NCBI GenBank assembly: GCA_002256395.1
Contig: NKJG01000001.1
Coordinates: 1,322,773 to 1,386,772 of the forward strand
From: Bacteroidetes bacterium B1(2017)
Lineage (GTDB): Bacteria > Bacteroidota > Bacteroidia > UKL13-3
Reading direction: 5' to 3'
Length of the DNA stretch: 64,000 bases
The position numbers and the translations under genes were made by a program. Position 1 is the first letter of the stretch, and each line of letters starts with the position of its first letter. Below the pieces are notes generated by a model. The model had not been told where the DNA came from. It saw only the letters and a program-made list of their open reading frames with translations, and did not search any database. Below are positions 9,022 to 17,303 of this stretch, piece by piece.

Positions 9022-9243
9022 ATGTACTGGACATTAGAACTTGCCTCTTATTTAGATGATGCACCGTGGCCTGCAACAAAAGATGAATTAATTGATTATG
9101 CAATCCGTTCGGGTGCACCTTTAGAAGTAATAGAAAACCTTCAAGAATTGGAAGATGATGGAGAGCCTTTTGAAACAATAGAAGAGATTTGGCCAGATTA
9201 TCCAACCAACGAAGATTATTTTTACAACGAAGACGAATTATAA
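9022..9243 (+). CDS. DUF2795 small acidic protein
   Basis: 73-residue acidic protein with the DUF2795 pattern: YWTLELASYLDDAPWPATKDEL, then helices with AIRSGAP and VIENLQELEDDGE, and an acidic tail. DUF2795 proteins are small cytosolic helical proteins with no proven function. The gene has its own promoter-like site and converges on the Fic-like regulator; the two coding regions overlap by 6 bases at their stops. Likely real because of codon use and a recognised domain. Confidence 0.85.
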   Translation: MYWTLELASYLDDAPWPATKDELIDYAIRSGAPLEVIENLQELEDDGEPFETIEEIWPDYPTNEDYFYNEDEL

Positions 9244-10407
9244 TTCATCTGTTGCCTCAATGGCTTCGCTAGAATTTTGAACAACGAAATCCGCCTGGTA
9301 TTTTTCCAGTAGCGGATTTCCTTTTTCATGTAGGTTAATGCAGTATCTTAATCCTGCACCCGCTCCAATAGATTTAACTAAACCTAAATCTAATAACAAT
9401 TGAAAATCGCGCTGAATAGTTTTACGGTTACAATCAAATTCATTTACCAATTCTTTGGTAGAAATAAAACCTCGGTGTTGAACAATATACATGATTAGCT
9501 TTTGCCTTTTGTTAAGGATGCTATCATCAATTTCTTTTAATTTATAGCCACGCTCAAAAACATAGTTCATAATGTTTTTCTGACGCGGGTTTAGTTTTTC
9601 AAAATCTACCTGATTTCTAAAATAGTTGCGGAACAAATCTTTTAATCGACCCAATTGCACTTGTTGTAATTGCAAGCCAAAGGTAATTTGCTCATTTAGG
9701 CTATTTTCTTCGCCTTGTATTGCATGATTTACTATTTGGTCGTATTCTATCTTGTTAATGTAAATCTCGTGCTCTAAGCTCATTAAACCAAACATGTCCA
9801 TTTTGTGTTTGCGCAGCCAAAACAATTGCATTAGGCTCGCAAATTTAGATTTGCACTCGCTAAATAATGGAATAGACATAAGTCTAAAGTGCAACATCCA
9901 AGCTTGAATAATTGGATGGAACTCGGTATCTGTATTTAAAAACTCAAACAGATTCTCTAATTCAATCTCACTTTCCATGCTCAAATGCTCTGGTAAACGA
10001 GCTACTTGCGACGAGAATAAATTTACTTCACTTGTATTTTGGTATAGGTCTTCGAGCAATACTTTTTTAAGTTGGTATAAAAACGGTATACTTAATCGTT
10101 CATGCAATTGCTCATCAATAAACTGTTCGGCTTTTTGGTATTGTTCAACGGACCTTTCGGCCATGTTTGAGGCTCTTAGATTTTTATTTACAAGGTATTT
10201 TACGGTTTTTATTTCAAGCAAATTATTATCCAATGCGTTTGCATAATAATTTCTAAGGATGGCGCTATTTACCTTTTCAATGTTTCTGATAGTATCTGGA
10301 AGATCTATAAACTCATAAATTTTGCAAAGCTCTAGTTGTTCTTGCACGCATTGCAAGAAAGCTTCGTCTATAGAAATATTCGGTTCGTATTTATTAATCA
10401 GTATCAT
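9238..10407 (-). CDS. Regulator with degenerate Fic domain and HTH
   Basis: 389 residues from the ATG at 10407 (a GTG lies one codon earlier). The middle is all-helical and aligns with Fic domains: helix QAWMLHFRLMSI leads into PLFSECKSK, where an active Fic protein has HPFxDGNGR. Thus the catalytic His is Pro180, the Gly-Asn-Gly run is Cys-Lys-Ser (185-187) and the final Arg is Lys188. AMP transfer should be lost. The C-terminus (about 300-370) is a DeoR-type winged helix with FISTKELVNEFDCNRKTIQRDF. It is probably a DNA-binding regulator that kept the Fic fold for sensing or dimerising; the target is unknown. Confidence 0.78.
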   Translation of the reverse strand: MILINKYEPNISIDEAFLQCVQEQLELCKIYEFIDLPDTIRNIEKVNSAILRNYYANALDNNLLEIKTVKYLVNKNLRASNMAERSVEQYQKAEQFIDEQLHERLSIPFLYQLKKVLLEDLYQNTSEVNLFSSQVARLPEHLSMESEIELENLFEFLNTDTEFHPIIQAWMLHFRLMSIPLFSECKSKFASLMQLFWLRKHKMDMFGLMSLEHEIYINKIEYDQIVNHAIQGEENSLNEQITFGLQLQQVQLGRLKDLFRNYFRNQVDFEKLNPRQKNIMNYVFERGYKLKEIDDSILNKRQKLIMYIVQHRGFISTKELVNEFDCNRKTIQRDFQLLLDLGLVKSIGAGAGLRYCINLHEKGNPLLEKYQADFVVQNSSEAIEATDEL

Positions 10408-10503
10408 CACCCACGAAACTAAGCCGAAAAGTGAAGCACTTTACAGGGCTCCATTTTACCCGAATGGTGGATTACGTAACTAAGCCTTCCTTTTGATGCA
10501 ATA

Positions 10504-10542
10504 AAAAAGCCGAGTGCTTAGGTAATTAAGCATCCCGGCTTT
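10504..10542 (-). terminator. Terminator of the glycosylation cassette
   Basis: Imperfect hairpin AAAAGCCGAGTGCTTA / TAAGCATCCCGGCTTTT. On the minus strand it is followed by a T-run, placing it 56 bases after the stop of the 976-residue glycosyltransferase. It could act in both directions. Confidence 0.75.
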
Positions 10543-10597
10543 TATGTGAAAAATAGACAACCTATTAATTTACTGTTAATAAATGCATTTATAAGTG

Positions 10598-13528
10598 TTA
10601 CTGTCCACCTAATGCACGATAGCGTTCTGTGCATTGTGCCGCACGCGAATCGCCCATTTTAGTGAATACGTTTGCTAGATCGCCCCAAGCCTGTGCCATG
10701 TTTGGATTTAGGGAAATTGCCAATTGATAGTTCTCAGATGATTTTTGTAGGTTACCCGTTACATCATATGATTTACCTAAGTAATAGTATACTTCTGGTA
10801 TACTTGCATTATGCTTTACAGCCATTTCTAATTGCTTAATGGCATTTTGGTAATCACTTAAATTTAAATACGCTAGAGCTGAGTAATAATAGCTTTCAGT
10901 AACATTTTCTTTATAGGCAGTACTCTTAGCAAACATTTCTGTTGCTTTTTGGAACTGTTTTTTATTAAAGTAAACCAAGCCCATATTACTGTAAGCAGTA
11001 AAGTTTTCAGGATAAATCTCGATAGCTTTTTTAAGCATTAATTCTGCACTATCCATGCGTCCTCTGTTAATTAGAGAGAAGCCTAACATACGCCAGGTTT
11101 CTTCGTCTTTAGGAGCATAGCGCACCGCGTTTTCAAAATAATAAATCGCCGAGTCGAAATTTTGTTTATCAGTAGCTAAATACCCCAAAGGCATATTATA
11201 ATTTTCGCGCTTCACAACAGCCGCCAATGGAACGCCATCAGCCTCTACTGTGTATACCGTTCCTTTTGGAGGAAAGGACCCATTTTGCAATTCGTTTTTA
11301 GAGAAGGTACGTGTGGTTAGAATTAAATAATCCCAAGCCATTTTTTGTTCTTCTGTTTCTCTTGTCCAAACAAAATTTAAACGAGGGTTTATTTGATGAG
11401 CCCAATAACTAGCAGTGGTTGTTTCATTATTAATACCAATTAACAAACTGTCTTTTGGGTGTTGTTTGGCAATCCATTCGGCAGCTTCGCGGCAAGAGTT
11501 ACTATAATAATCGGTTTCGTAATTACCATATGCTCCTTTTAAACCTCCCGTTAATTCATTGAAATAAACATATTCGTTCGGGTGGTTTTGTGCAATCCAA
11601 ACAGCTGGCTTAGCATACAAAACTAGTAAAACTAGGGCTGAACCAAGGGCTATAGGTTTCTTTAGAGTAAACAAATAATCGAAGGCAATAGCTGCCAATG
11701 GAACAGCAAAAGGCAAAACAAATAAATAATGGCGCCATCCATTATAGTAATTTAAGTTGCTATACTCGGCATATAAAATTGGAAAGAATAACATAAACAC
11801 CAACATTAGCCAAATACCAACACCTATGCGCTTGGTTAATGGTTTAAATAGTGCAATGGATAAGGCAACACCTAAAAGTAAATACAATGGATTACCCATT
11901 CCCAAAAACTTAAATACATAATACCAAGGTGCGGCAGTTAACATATACATTCTTTTGCCTTCAAACAACTCCACATTATTGGTATAAAAGGCATTTTCAG
12001 ATGCTTTGGTAAATGCTTGAATTGGGTGCTTAAAAGGATTGTCTAATGCATATGGCCAAAGCAGAATTCCAAGTATATAGCCAATAACAGCTACGATAAT
12101 AAATATTTTGGCATAAGGTAAAATTAGGCTCGCTGGCTTGGTGGTTTTGCTTCTAAACTTATCCAACCAATTTACTCCTAGAAATAATCCTAAATAGGCC
12201 ACAATTAAAAATGCACCCACACGCGAGGCAATGCCAATACCAATACCTGCAGCTAACCAAAACAAATCCCTAAATTTAGGTTTTGGCAAACTTCGCATTA
12301 CCTTAATCATAAAATATCCTGCAAATGCAAAGCCTGTTGCAAAAGGTATATCTGTGGGGTTGTTCATACTATGACCTAACCAACCAGGGTTTAAATACAT
12401 AAACAAGAGAGCCATTAAAGCAGCGCGCCATCCTGCTAATTCAAAGGCTATTAAAGAAACAAAAATGAGGCCTAATAAACCATATAATGAATTAATAAAA
12501 TGCCTTGTTTCAAACACTCCTGTTCCGCACCAATTATAGGCAAAGGCCGCCACTGTGTTCATTTGCTCGCCATAAAACCGATAGGCTTGGCGTATGTATT
12601 CACCACTGTTTTGAGGCTCAGCTAAGGCAGCCGTATCGCTTCCAAAGGTGCTTAAATAAGTATAGGCTAATTGCGAGTAATCGTTATGCGCTTTTTCATC
12701 CCAGGTGCTACCATAATCTTGGCTCAAAATAGGCATAGTAAACAATGCCATTAAGAAGAGTGCAAAATAGGCAAACCTATACATCGGGTGATTGCCATCG
12801 GACCAACTAGCGCGGTTTAATTTAGTTTGGAAAAAGGCATCTTTAATAAAATACTGAAACCTTAAACTAAAAATAGAAGTTAGGGCTGAACCCAATGAAA
12901 AGCGTGGTCTGTTATCGGCTGGAATAGCTAATTCTACTAGCTCTAATTTAGCTTGAGAGGCAAGGTTAAGTGTTTGAATGTAGCTGTTTGCACTTGCTAA
13001 TGTACCTTCTAAGGCCTCAGCAATTGCTTGCGTTTTACCACAAAGTACTCCACTATTTGCATCTGTTAATTGAACAGGTGTAAACAAGCGTGTAATTGAG
13101 TTTGCAGCTTTAATTCCAAAGGGTATTTTTATCTTACTGCCTTTTGCTATATGGTTTTGTGTGCCAACAAAAAGGGTGTTTAATCCAAATGATTTTTTAG
13201 CCGCATGTATGCTCTGAACCAAATTTCCAGGTGAAGCAATTGGTTGATATAATACTACTAAGGTAGCTCCTTGAGCCTGTTTAAGTATGCTAGCAAAGTT
13301 TTGGTTCAAACTTTCTGTATCAACAAATACCTGCTCTTTTATTTTTCCTTTCTGAACCCAATCCAAGATGTTTTTTTCTGAACTTGAAGTTTTAACAAGT
13401 AGTAAAAATTCTATTTCTTGTTTGGTTTTGCTAAGATATTGATGAATAGAATCCCAGTATGCTTTATCGGCATTTCTGGCATCCACCAATATGCTCATTT
13501 TATTTTCAGATAAGGTGTTTGTTTCCAT
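10598..13528 (-). CDS. GT-C membrane glycosyltransferase fused to TPR and GT2-like domain
   Basis: 976 residues in three parts. Residues about 10-200 look like a GT2 glycosyltransferase domain in which the DxD region has become VVLYQ (91-95), so it is probably inactive. Residues about 245-650 hold some ten membrane helices; the first outside loop has WDEKAH (Asp277, Glu278), the acidic pair typical of GT-C enzymes that take sugar from a polyprenyl phosphate. From about 785 to the end there are TPR units (AIYYFENAVRYAPKDEETWRMLG and others), probably periplasmic. It follows a GT2 enzyme and a methyltransferase in the same direction. Proposed role: transfer of a sugar from a lipid carrier to a surface glycan or protein; substrate unknown. 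Confidence 0.8.
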   Translation of the reverse strand: METNTLSENKMSILVDARNADKAYWDSIHQYLSKTKQEIEFLLLVKTSSSEKNILDWVQKGKIKEQVFVDTESLNQNFASILKQAQGATLVVLYQPIASPGNLVQSIHAAKKSFGLNTLFVGTQNHIAKGSKIKIPFGIKAANSITRLFTPVQLTDANSGVLCGKTQAIAEALEGTLASANSYIQTLNLASQAKLELVELAIPADNRPRFSLGSALTSIFSLRFQYFIKDAFFQTKLNRASWSDGNHPMYRFAYFALFLMALFTMPILSQDYGSTWDEKAHNDYSQLAYTYLSTFGSDTAALAEPQNSGEYIRQAYRFYGEQMNTVAAFAYNWCGTGVFETRHFINSLYGLLGLIFVSLIAFELAGWRAALMALLFMYLNPGWLGHSMNNPTDIPFATGFAFAGYFMIKVMRSLPKPKFRDLFWLAAGIGIGIASRVGAFLIVAYLGLFLGVNWLDKFRSKTTKPASLILPYAKIFIIVAVIGYILGILLWPYALDNPFKHPIQAFTKASENAFYTNNVELFEGKRMYMLTAAPWYYVFKFLGMGNPLYLLLGVALSIALFKPLTKRIGVGIWLMLVFMLFFPILYAEYSNLNYYNGWRHYLFVLPFAVPLAAIAFDYLFTLKKPIALGSALVLLVLYAKPAVWIAQNHPNEYVYFNELTGGLKGAYGNYETDYYSNSCREAAEWIAKQHPKDSLLIGINNETTTASYWAHQINPRLNFVWTRETEEQKMAWDYLILTTRTFSKNELQNGSFPPKGTVYTVEADGVPLAAVVKRENYNMPLGYLATDKQNFDSAIYYFENAVRYAPKDEETWRMLGFSLINRGRMDSAELMLKKAIEIYPENFTAYSNMGLVYFNKKQFQKATEMFAKSTAYKENVTESYYYSALAYLNLSDYQNAIKQLEMAVKHNASIPEVYYYLGKSYDVTGNLQKSSENYQLAISLNPNMAQAWGDLANVFTKMGDSRAAQCTERYRALGGQ

Positions 13529-13551
13529 ATTAAATAGGGTTTGCGAAGCAA

Positions 13552-14100
13552 TTATAAGCGTTCAAAAACAAATAGATTATTTAGTCCTAGTTGAAAGGTT
13601 TCTTTATGTAATAATTTAAAATGAGGAGCGGCAAAAATACGCTCTGTATCTTCTGGCTTATAGCCATAGTGTTCTTCTAAACTCATGCCTTCTATAAGGC
13701 GAAATTTTAAGAGAACTTCTAAAACGGTATCTACTTGGGGCGAAGGCACGGTAATTATTAATCGCCCTTTTGGATTTAAATAGGCAAAACAATCTTTGGC
13801 CAATTGCTCTTGTTGGCTGGTTGGTATGTGTTCTAAAACCGCTAAAAGAGTTATGGCATCAAAGGTTTCGCCTTTTGGACAGGCATCTGGAAAATACCCT
13901 GGATACAATTTATAAAAGCCACCATCTATAACTTGGTTCAGCGTAGGGTCAACCCCTAGCCCTTTTGAAATATGGCCTTTCCAGCGTTCAAACATTACGC
14001 CATCTACACTACCAATATCTAAAACCGAATTGTTTTTTTGAACAAATTTTCGGGCTTTTTTAATTCTTACTCCTTGTAAATATTTGTCTAATGCTTTCAT
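13552..14100 (-). CDS. Class I SAM-dependent methyltransferase
   Basis: 182 residues, a compact Rossmann methyltransferase. Motif I is VLDIGSVDG (near residue 26), motif II ends in GVDP, motif IV region is FDAITLLAVLEHIP and a GRLIITVPSP strand follows. No substrate domain is present. It lies between the GT2 gene and the large GT-C gene with gaps of 15 and 23 bases, so all three are likely one operon. Targets could be a sugar or a lipid-linked intermediate of that pathway. Confidence 0.85.
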   Translation of the reverse strand: MKALDKYLQGVRIKKARKFVQKNNSVLDIGSVDGVMFERWKGHISKGLGVDPTLNQVIDGGFYKLYPGYFPDACPKGETFDAITLLAVLEHIPTSQQEQLAKDCFAYLNPKGRLIITVPSPQVDTVLEVLLKFRLIEGMSLEEHYGYKPEDTERIFAAPHFKLLHKETFQLGLNNLFVFERL

Positions 14101-14115
14101 TAAAAATGCCTGATA

Positions 14116-15282
14116 TTATTTTTTGTTAACAGAAAGTACGCTCAATAAAAAGCTCGATAATACTGTTTGTAAGCCAATAATAATGGCCACCACACTTGGT
14201 ATTACAATGCGCAATATTTGGGAGTAATCTAATTGTCCAAAATGGCTTTGTTCCCAAACATAAACCGAGTAAAAGGTTCCGCCCAAACCGGCACATAAAA
14301 TTAAGAAACCAATAATTAAACCCAATTCTAAACTTACAATATCGGTAGCTCTATTGAGTGAGTCTTTGGCGGGTAAGAAGCCTGCTTGAACCGCATAGGC
14401 TCGAGTAAATATTCCAAAACTAACAGCCTGATAGCCCACAATAATGAAGGCTCCAGCATATAGCAAGGTATTGGTATCAAAATAAACTTGGTTAAACATA
14501 CCTACTGGTCCTTGAACAATTAAAATGCTCATCACAAAACCTAAAAGCATCAAAAATAAACCTGGGTATAAAAAGAGCCAGCGTGGACTATAAATCAGCA
14601 AAAACCGTAAATGTCTCCAGCCATCGCGCCAAGTGCGCAAGTGAGGAGGACGACTTCGGCCATCTTTTCGAAGAGTGGTTGGAACCTCAGTTATATTCAA
14701 TTTGAAAATGGTCGCCTTCACAACCATTTCGCTCGCAAACTCCATCCCAGTAGTTTTTAAATCGAGTAAGCTTACTATATCTTGTCTAAAGCCTCTAAGA
14801 CCACAATGAAAATCGGCAACGGGGCATTTAAAGAACAAGCGGCCAATAAAAGAAAGTACTGGATTTCCTAAATACCTATGTAAAAAAGGCATGGCGCCTT
14901 CTTCAATTCCTCCCTTAAAACGGTTACCCATAACAAGGTCTTTGCCATTTCTAAGTTCATTTACAAATAGGGTAAGGTTGCCAAAATCGTAGCTATCATC
15001 GCTATCGCCCATAATTACGTATTTGCCTTTGGCTGCTTCAATGGCACCCATAAGCGCACTGCCATAGCCCTTGCGAGGCACAGCAATAACACGTGCTCCA
15101 AGCTTTTCGGCCATTTGTTGCGAACCATCTGTGCTACCATTATCGCCAATTACTACCTCGCCATTTACTTGGTTTGCCTTCATCCAAGCAAAAGCCTTTT
15201 GAATGCAAATTTCAATGGTTTCGGCCTCGTTTAAGCAAGGCATTACAACACTCAGTTCTATTTGGTTAGTTTCGGTATTCAT
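14116..15282 (-). CDS. GT2 glycosyltransferase, polyprenyl-phosphate type
   Basis: 388 residues. The N-terminal GT2 domain (about 8-240) has VVMPCLNEAETIE, IGDNGSTDGS, RKGYGSALMGAI and the metal-binding motif GDSDDSYDF; the acceptor region includes FHCGLRGFR. Four membrane helices follow (about 245-380). This is the arrangement of DPM1/DolP-glucose synthase-like enzymes, which load a sugar from an NDP-sugar onto a polyprenyl phosphate on the cytosolic side. It begins a leftward operon whose last gene is a GT-C enzyme that would use such a donor. Confidence 0.87.
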   Translation of the reverse strand: MNTETNQIELSVVMPCLNEAETIEICIQKAFAWMKANQVNGEVVIGDNGSTDGSQQMAEKLGARVIAVPRKGYGSALMGAIEAAKGKYVIMGDSDDSYDFGNLTLFVNELRNGKDLVMGNRFKGGIEEGAMPFLHRYLGNPVLSFIGRLFFKCPVADFHCGLRGFRQDIVSLLDLKTTGMEFASEMVVKATIFKLNITEVPTTLRKDGRSRPPHLRTWRDGWRHLRFLLIYSPRWLFLYPGLFLMLLGFVMSILIVQGPVGMFNQVYFDTNTLLYAGAFIIVGYQAVSFGIFTRAYAVQAGFLPAKDSLNRATDIVSLELGLIIGFLILCAGLGGTFYSVYVWEQSHFGQLDYSQILRIVIPSVVAIIIGLQTVLSSFLLSVLSVNKK

Positions 15283-15298
15283 TTAATAGGGAGAGTTG

Positions 15299-15329
15299 CG
15301 AAAATAATTAATTATGGCAGTTCGCCCAA
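15299..15329 (-). promoter_or_regulatory. Putative promoter of the glycosylation cassette
   Basis: On the minus strand, TTG (15329-15327), 20 bases and TATTTTCG (15306-15299), 16 bases before the GT2 start. One mismatch from TAnnTTTG. Confidence 0.42.
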
Positions 15330-15425
15330 TTAGTTGGTATAACTTTTATGAGTTTCATAAAATGTTTTGATTTTCTAGGGCAAATCTGCATCTTGCTACC
15401 TCATTAATCCATTGAGTTTGAACAT

Positions 15426-16307
15426 ATGAAAAAGAGTATTTTACTAGCATGTATGTGCTGCGCCATTGCTTTAAGCTCAATGGCTCAAGACAAGAAAAAA
15501 GGTAGCATTCCTCCACCTCCACCAAAACCTACCGAATTGCCAGCAAAACCTGCCGCTAAGGTTTTGGATGCCATGGGATCGCTTAACGCATTTTATACCA
15601 ATCTCAACACGTATTTTGCTGGCAACAACCCTAATTTGGAACCCATAAGTAGGTTTATGGCAAGCGATTTTATGTTTATTAGAAATACAGAAAACGTGGC
15701 TGGGGATGTAAAAACAGTGCGTTGGAATTCGGAAGAAACCCTAAGAGACTTAAAAGCAACAAAAGATTTAAATATTAGAGCCGAACGCAAGATTTTGAAA
15801 GTGGTTTTTAATCAAACCGTAGGAAATTTGGCCAATATTTCGGTTATGGTAGATCTTAAATATTTACAAGACACTACGGTGGTTGCAGCTGTTAAAGCGT
15901 ATACCACTCATTCTATGGTTTTTGAAAACGGACAATGGAAAATTAAAAATATGATAACCGATAGAGTTGCCGAAAACCAAACCATTGGCGCTTGTCCGTG
16001 CCGCATTACCCGCACTATGGTTGATAGAAACGATTTGTATACTGCTCGCATTATGTATCCAAACGGAAGCGGATTTGAATCGGAAGAATTGCAAGTAAGC
16101 TTTAAAGGCGAAGGAGCACTTTCTATAATTACAGTAGGTAATAACTATTTTACATGGAAAGAGAACGTAATTTATACTGCCAAAGTAGGAGAGAGTAGCA
16201 CCGTTGAAAACTTAGGTAAAGCAAGCAGCAATACCGAAGCCATTACAGTTATTTTAGCAAAAGGCTTATACAAGAGCCAATGCTTAAAATTTGAACCTTT
16301 GAAATAA
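15426..16307 (+). CDS. Secreted SnoaL-like protein, function unknown
   Basis: 293 residues with a signal peptide (cleavage likely after SSMA, residue 20) and then a Lys/Pro segment with a run of five prolines (PPPPPKP). The middle (about 50-190) has the feel of a SnoaL/NTF2-like alpha+beta cone: a helix with FYTNLNTYFAG, strands with FMFIRNTENV and a THSMVFENGQWKIKNMI hairpin. The rest is beta-rich with a CPCRITRTM segment. No enzymatic motif is recognised. It has its own terminator and stands alone. Confidence 0.65.
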   Translation: MKKSILLACMCCAIALSSMAQDKKKGSIPPPPPKPTELPAKPAAKVLDAMGSLNAFYTNLNTYFAGNNPNLEPISRFMASDFMFIRNTENVAGDVKTVRWNSEETLRDLKATKDLNIRAERKILKVVFNQTVGNLANISVMVDLKYLQDTTVVAAVKAYTTHSMVFENGQWKIKNMITDRVAENQTIGACPCRITRTMVDRNDLYTARIMYPNGSGFESEELQVSFKGEGALSIITVGNNYFTWKENVIYTAKVGESSTVENLGKASSNTEAITVILAKGLYKSQCLKFEPLK

Positions 16308-16323
16308 GGGTTTAAGAATGAAT

Positions 16324-16363
16324 AAAAAAAAAGCCCTCGCAAGTTTTGTGAGGGCTTTTTTTT
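16324..16363 (+). terminator. Rho-independent terminator
   Basis: Stem AAGCCCTCGCAA / TTGTGAGGGCTT, with A-run and T-run pairing to extend the stem, 17 bases after the stop of the secreted protein. Works as a terminator on the plus strand. Confidence 0.92.
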
Positions 16364-16447
16364 ATGGATTACAAATAGGGTAATTGATACTGAGCACTAG
16401 ATGAATATCACCCATTTACCCCGATCCGCTGAGTTACAAGGTTTGAT
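16364..16447. other. Gap before the repeat array
   Basis: AT-rich spacer between the terminator and the array. It contains CACCCATTTACCCCGATCCG and a GAGTTACAAG segment that look like a decayed repeat unit. No gene is seen here. Confidence 0.5.
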
Positions 16448-16783
16448 ACCCATTTATACAAATTTAAGCGATGGGTTATCTCGGAGTTAAGTGATTGATG
16501 TAAATTATATAAATGGCTTATCTTTTTGTTGACCCATCGATATAAATTTAAGCAATGGGTTATCTCGGAGTTAAGTGATTGATGTAAATTATATAAATGG
16601 GTTATCTTTTTGTTGACCCATCGATATAAATTTAAGCGATGGGTTATCTCGGAGTTAAGTGATTGATATAAATTATATAAATGGGTTATCTTTTTGTTGA
16701 CCCATCGATATAAATTTAAGCGATGGGTTACCTCGGAGTTAAGTGATTAATATAAATTACATCAATGGCTTATCTTTTTGTTG
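16448..16783. repeat. Four tandem copies of an 84-bp repeat
   Basis: Units at 16448-16531, 16532-16615, 16616-16699 and 16700-16783. The core TCGGAGTTAAGTGATT recurs at 16481, 16565, 16649 and 16733, exactly 84 bases apart. Units 2-4 are nearly identical; unit 1 differs at its 5' end. Each holds an inverted pair ACCCAT...ATGGGT around an AT-rich loop, and the ATGGGT of one unit can also pair with the ACCCAT of the next, so two exclusive folds exist. The array fills the gap between two converging genes, and the stop codon of the leftward gene lies in unit 4. No coding sense is seen. Confidence 0.93.
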
Positions 16784-17246
16784 AATTAAGATTGTGTAAA
16801 CTAGAACTCCTACTAGTAGCCCAAATTTGATAATAGGGTCTGAAGTTATTGGGGAAAAAGGAATATACCAGCTTTAGAAATTCTAGGTTGAAATCAAATA
16901 CCTTGTTCTTTTCAATAATGTATCCTGTACTCGTAATATAGAATTTCCTGATTTTACCACCTGCAAATTTAAGTTTTACAAAAGATCTAAAATCACCAAA
17001 ATCATTCGCATTTAAACTGTCTGATAGTTTAAGATTGTTTACTGTTTGTTCAATGTTTAATGAACTAATAATTTCGGAATTCTTTATATTAATTCCGATA
17101 TCATAATTTTTTCTAATTTCATTTTTATTAATACCTATGATATATGAATTATTAAAAGGAACTGAATAAACTTTAATCGAAACAATTCCTTTTGCAAATA
17201 CACCCAAATTGCCTACTATTAGGAGGGCTAAAAATAGTTTATACAT
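16770..17246 (-). CDS. Small secreted protein, function unknown
   Basis: 158 residues with a clear signal peptide (MYKLFLALLIVGNLGVFAKG) and a mature part rich in Ile, Asn and Lys with alternating strand-like segments such as FVKLKFAGGKIRKFYITSTG. No family is recognised. The C-terminus (SSSLHNLNSTKR) is encoded at the edge of the 84-bp repeat array and the stop lies in the last unit, so the array may have replaced the original 3' end. Base use is more AT-rich than its neighbours, which may mean a faster-evolving or acquired gene. Confidence 0.6.
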   Translation of the reverse strand: MYKLFLALLIVGNLGVFAKGIVSIKVYSVPFNNSYIIGINKNEIRKNYDIGINIKNSEIISSLNIEQTVNNLKLSDSLNANDFGDFRSFVKLKFAGGKIRKFYITSTGYIIEKNKVFDFNLEFLKLVYSFFPNNFRPYYQIWATSRSSSLHNLNSTKR

Positions 17247-17303
17247 ACCATTTATGAAATTTTTAGAAATGATTTGCTGTCCTTAACCATTACTGCTACT
17301 ATA

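Noticed and set aside
16387..16447. tRNA-like segment before the repeat array
   Set aside because: The GATCCGC and GAGTTAC words do not fold into a cloverleaf and fit better as a decayed repeat unit.
16448..16783. CRISPR array
   Set aside because: The repeated unit is continuous at 84 bp without variable spacers, and no cas genes are present.
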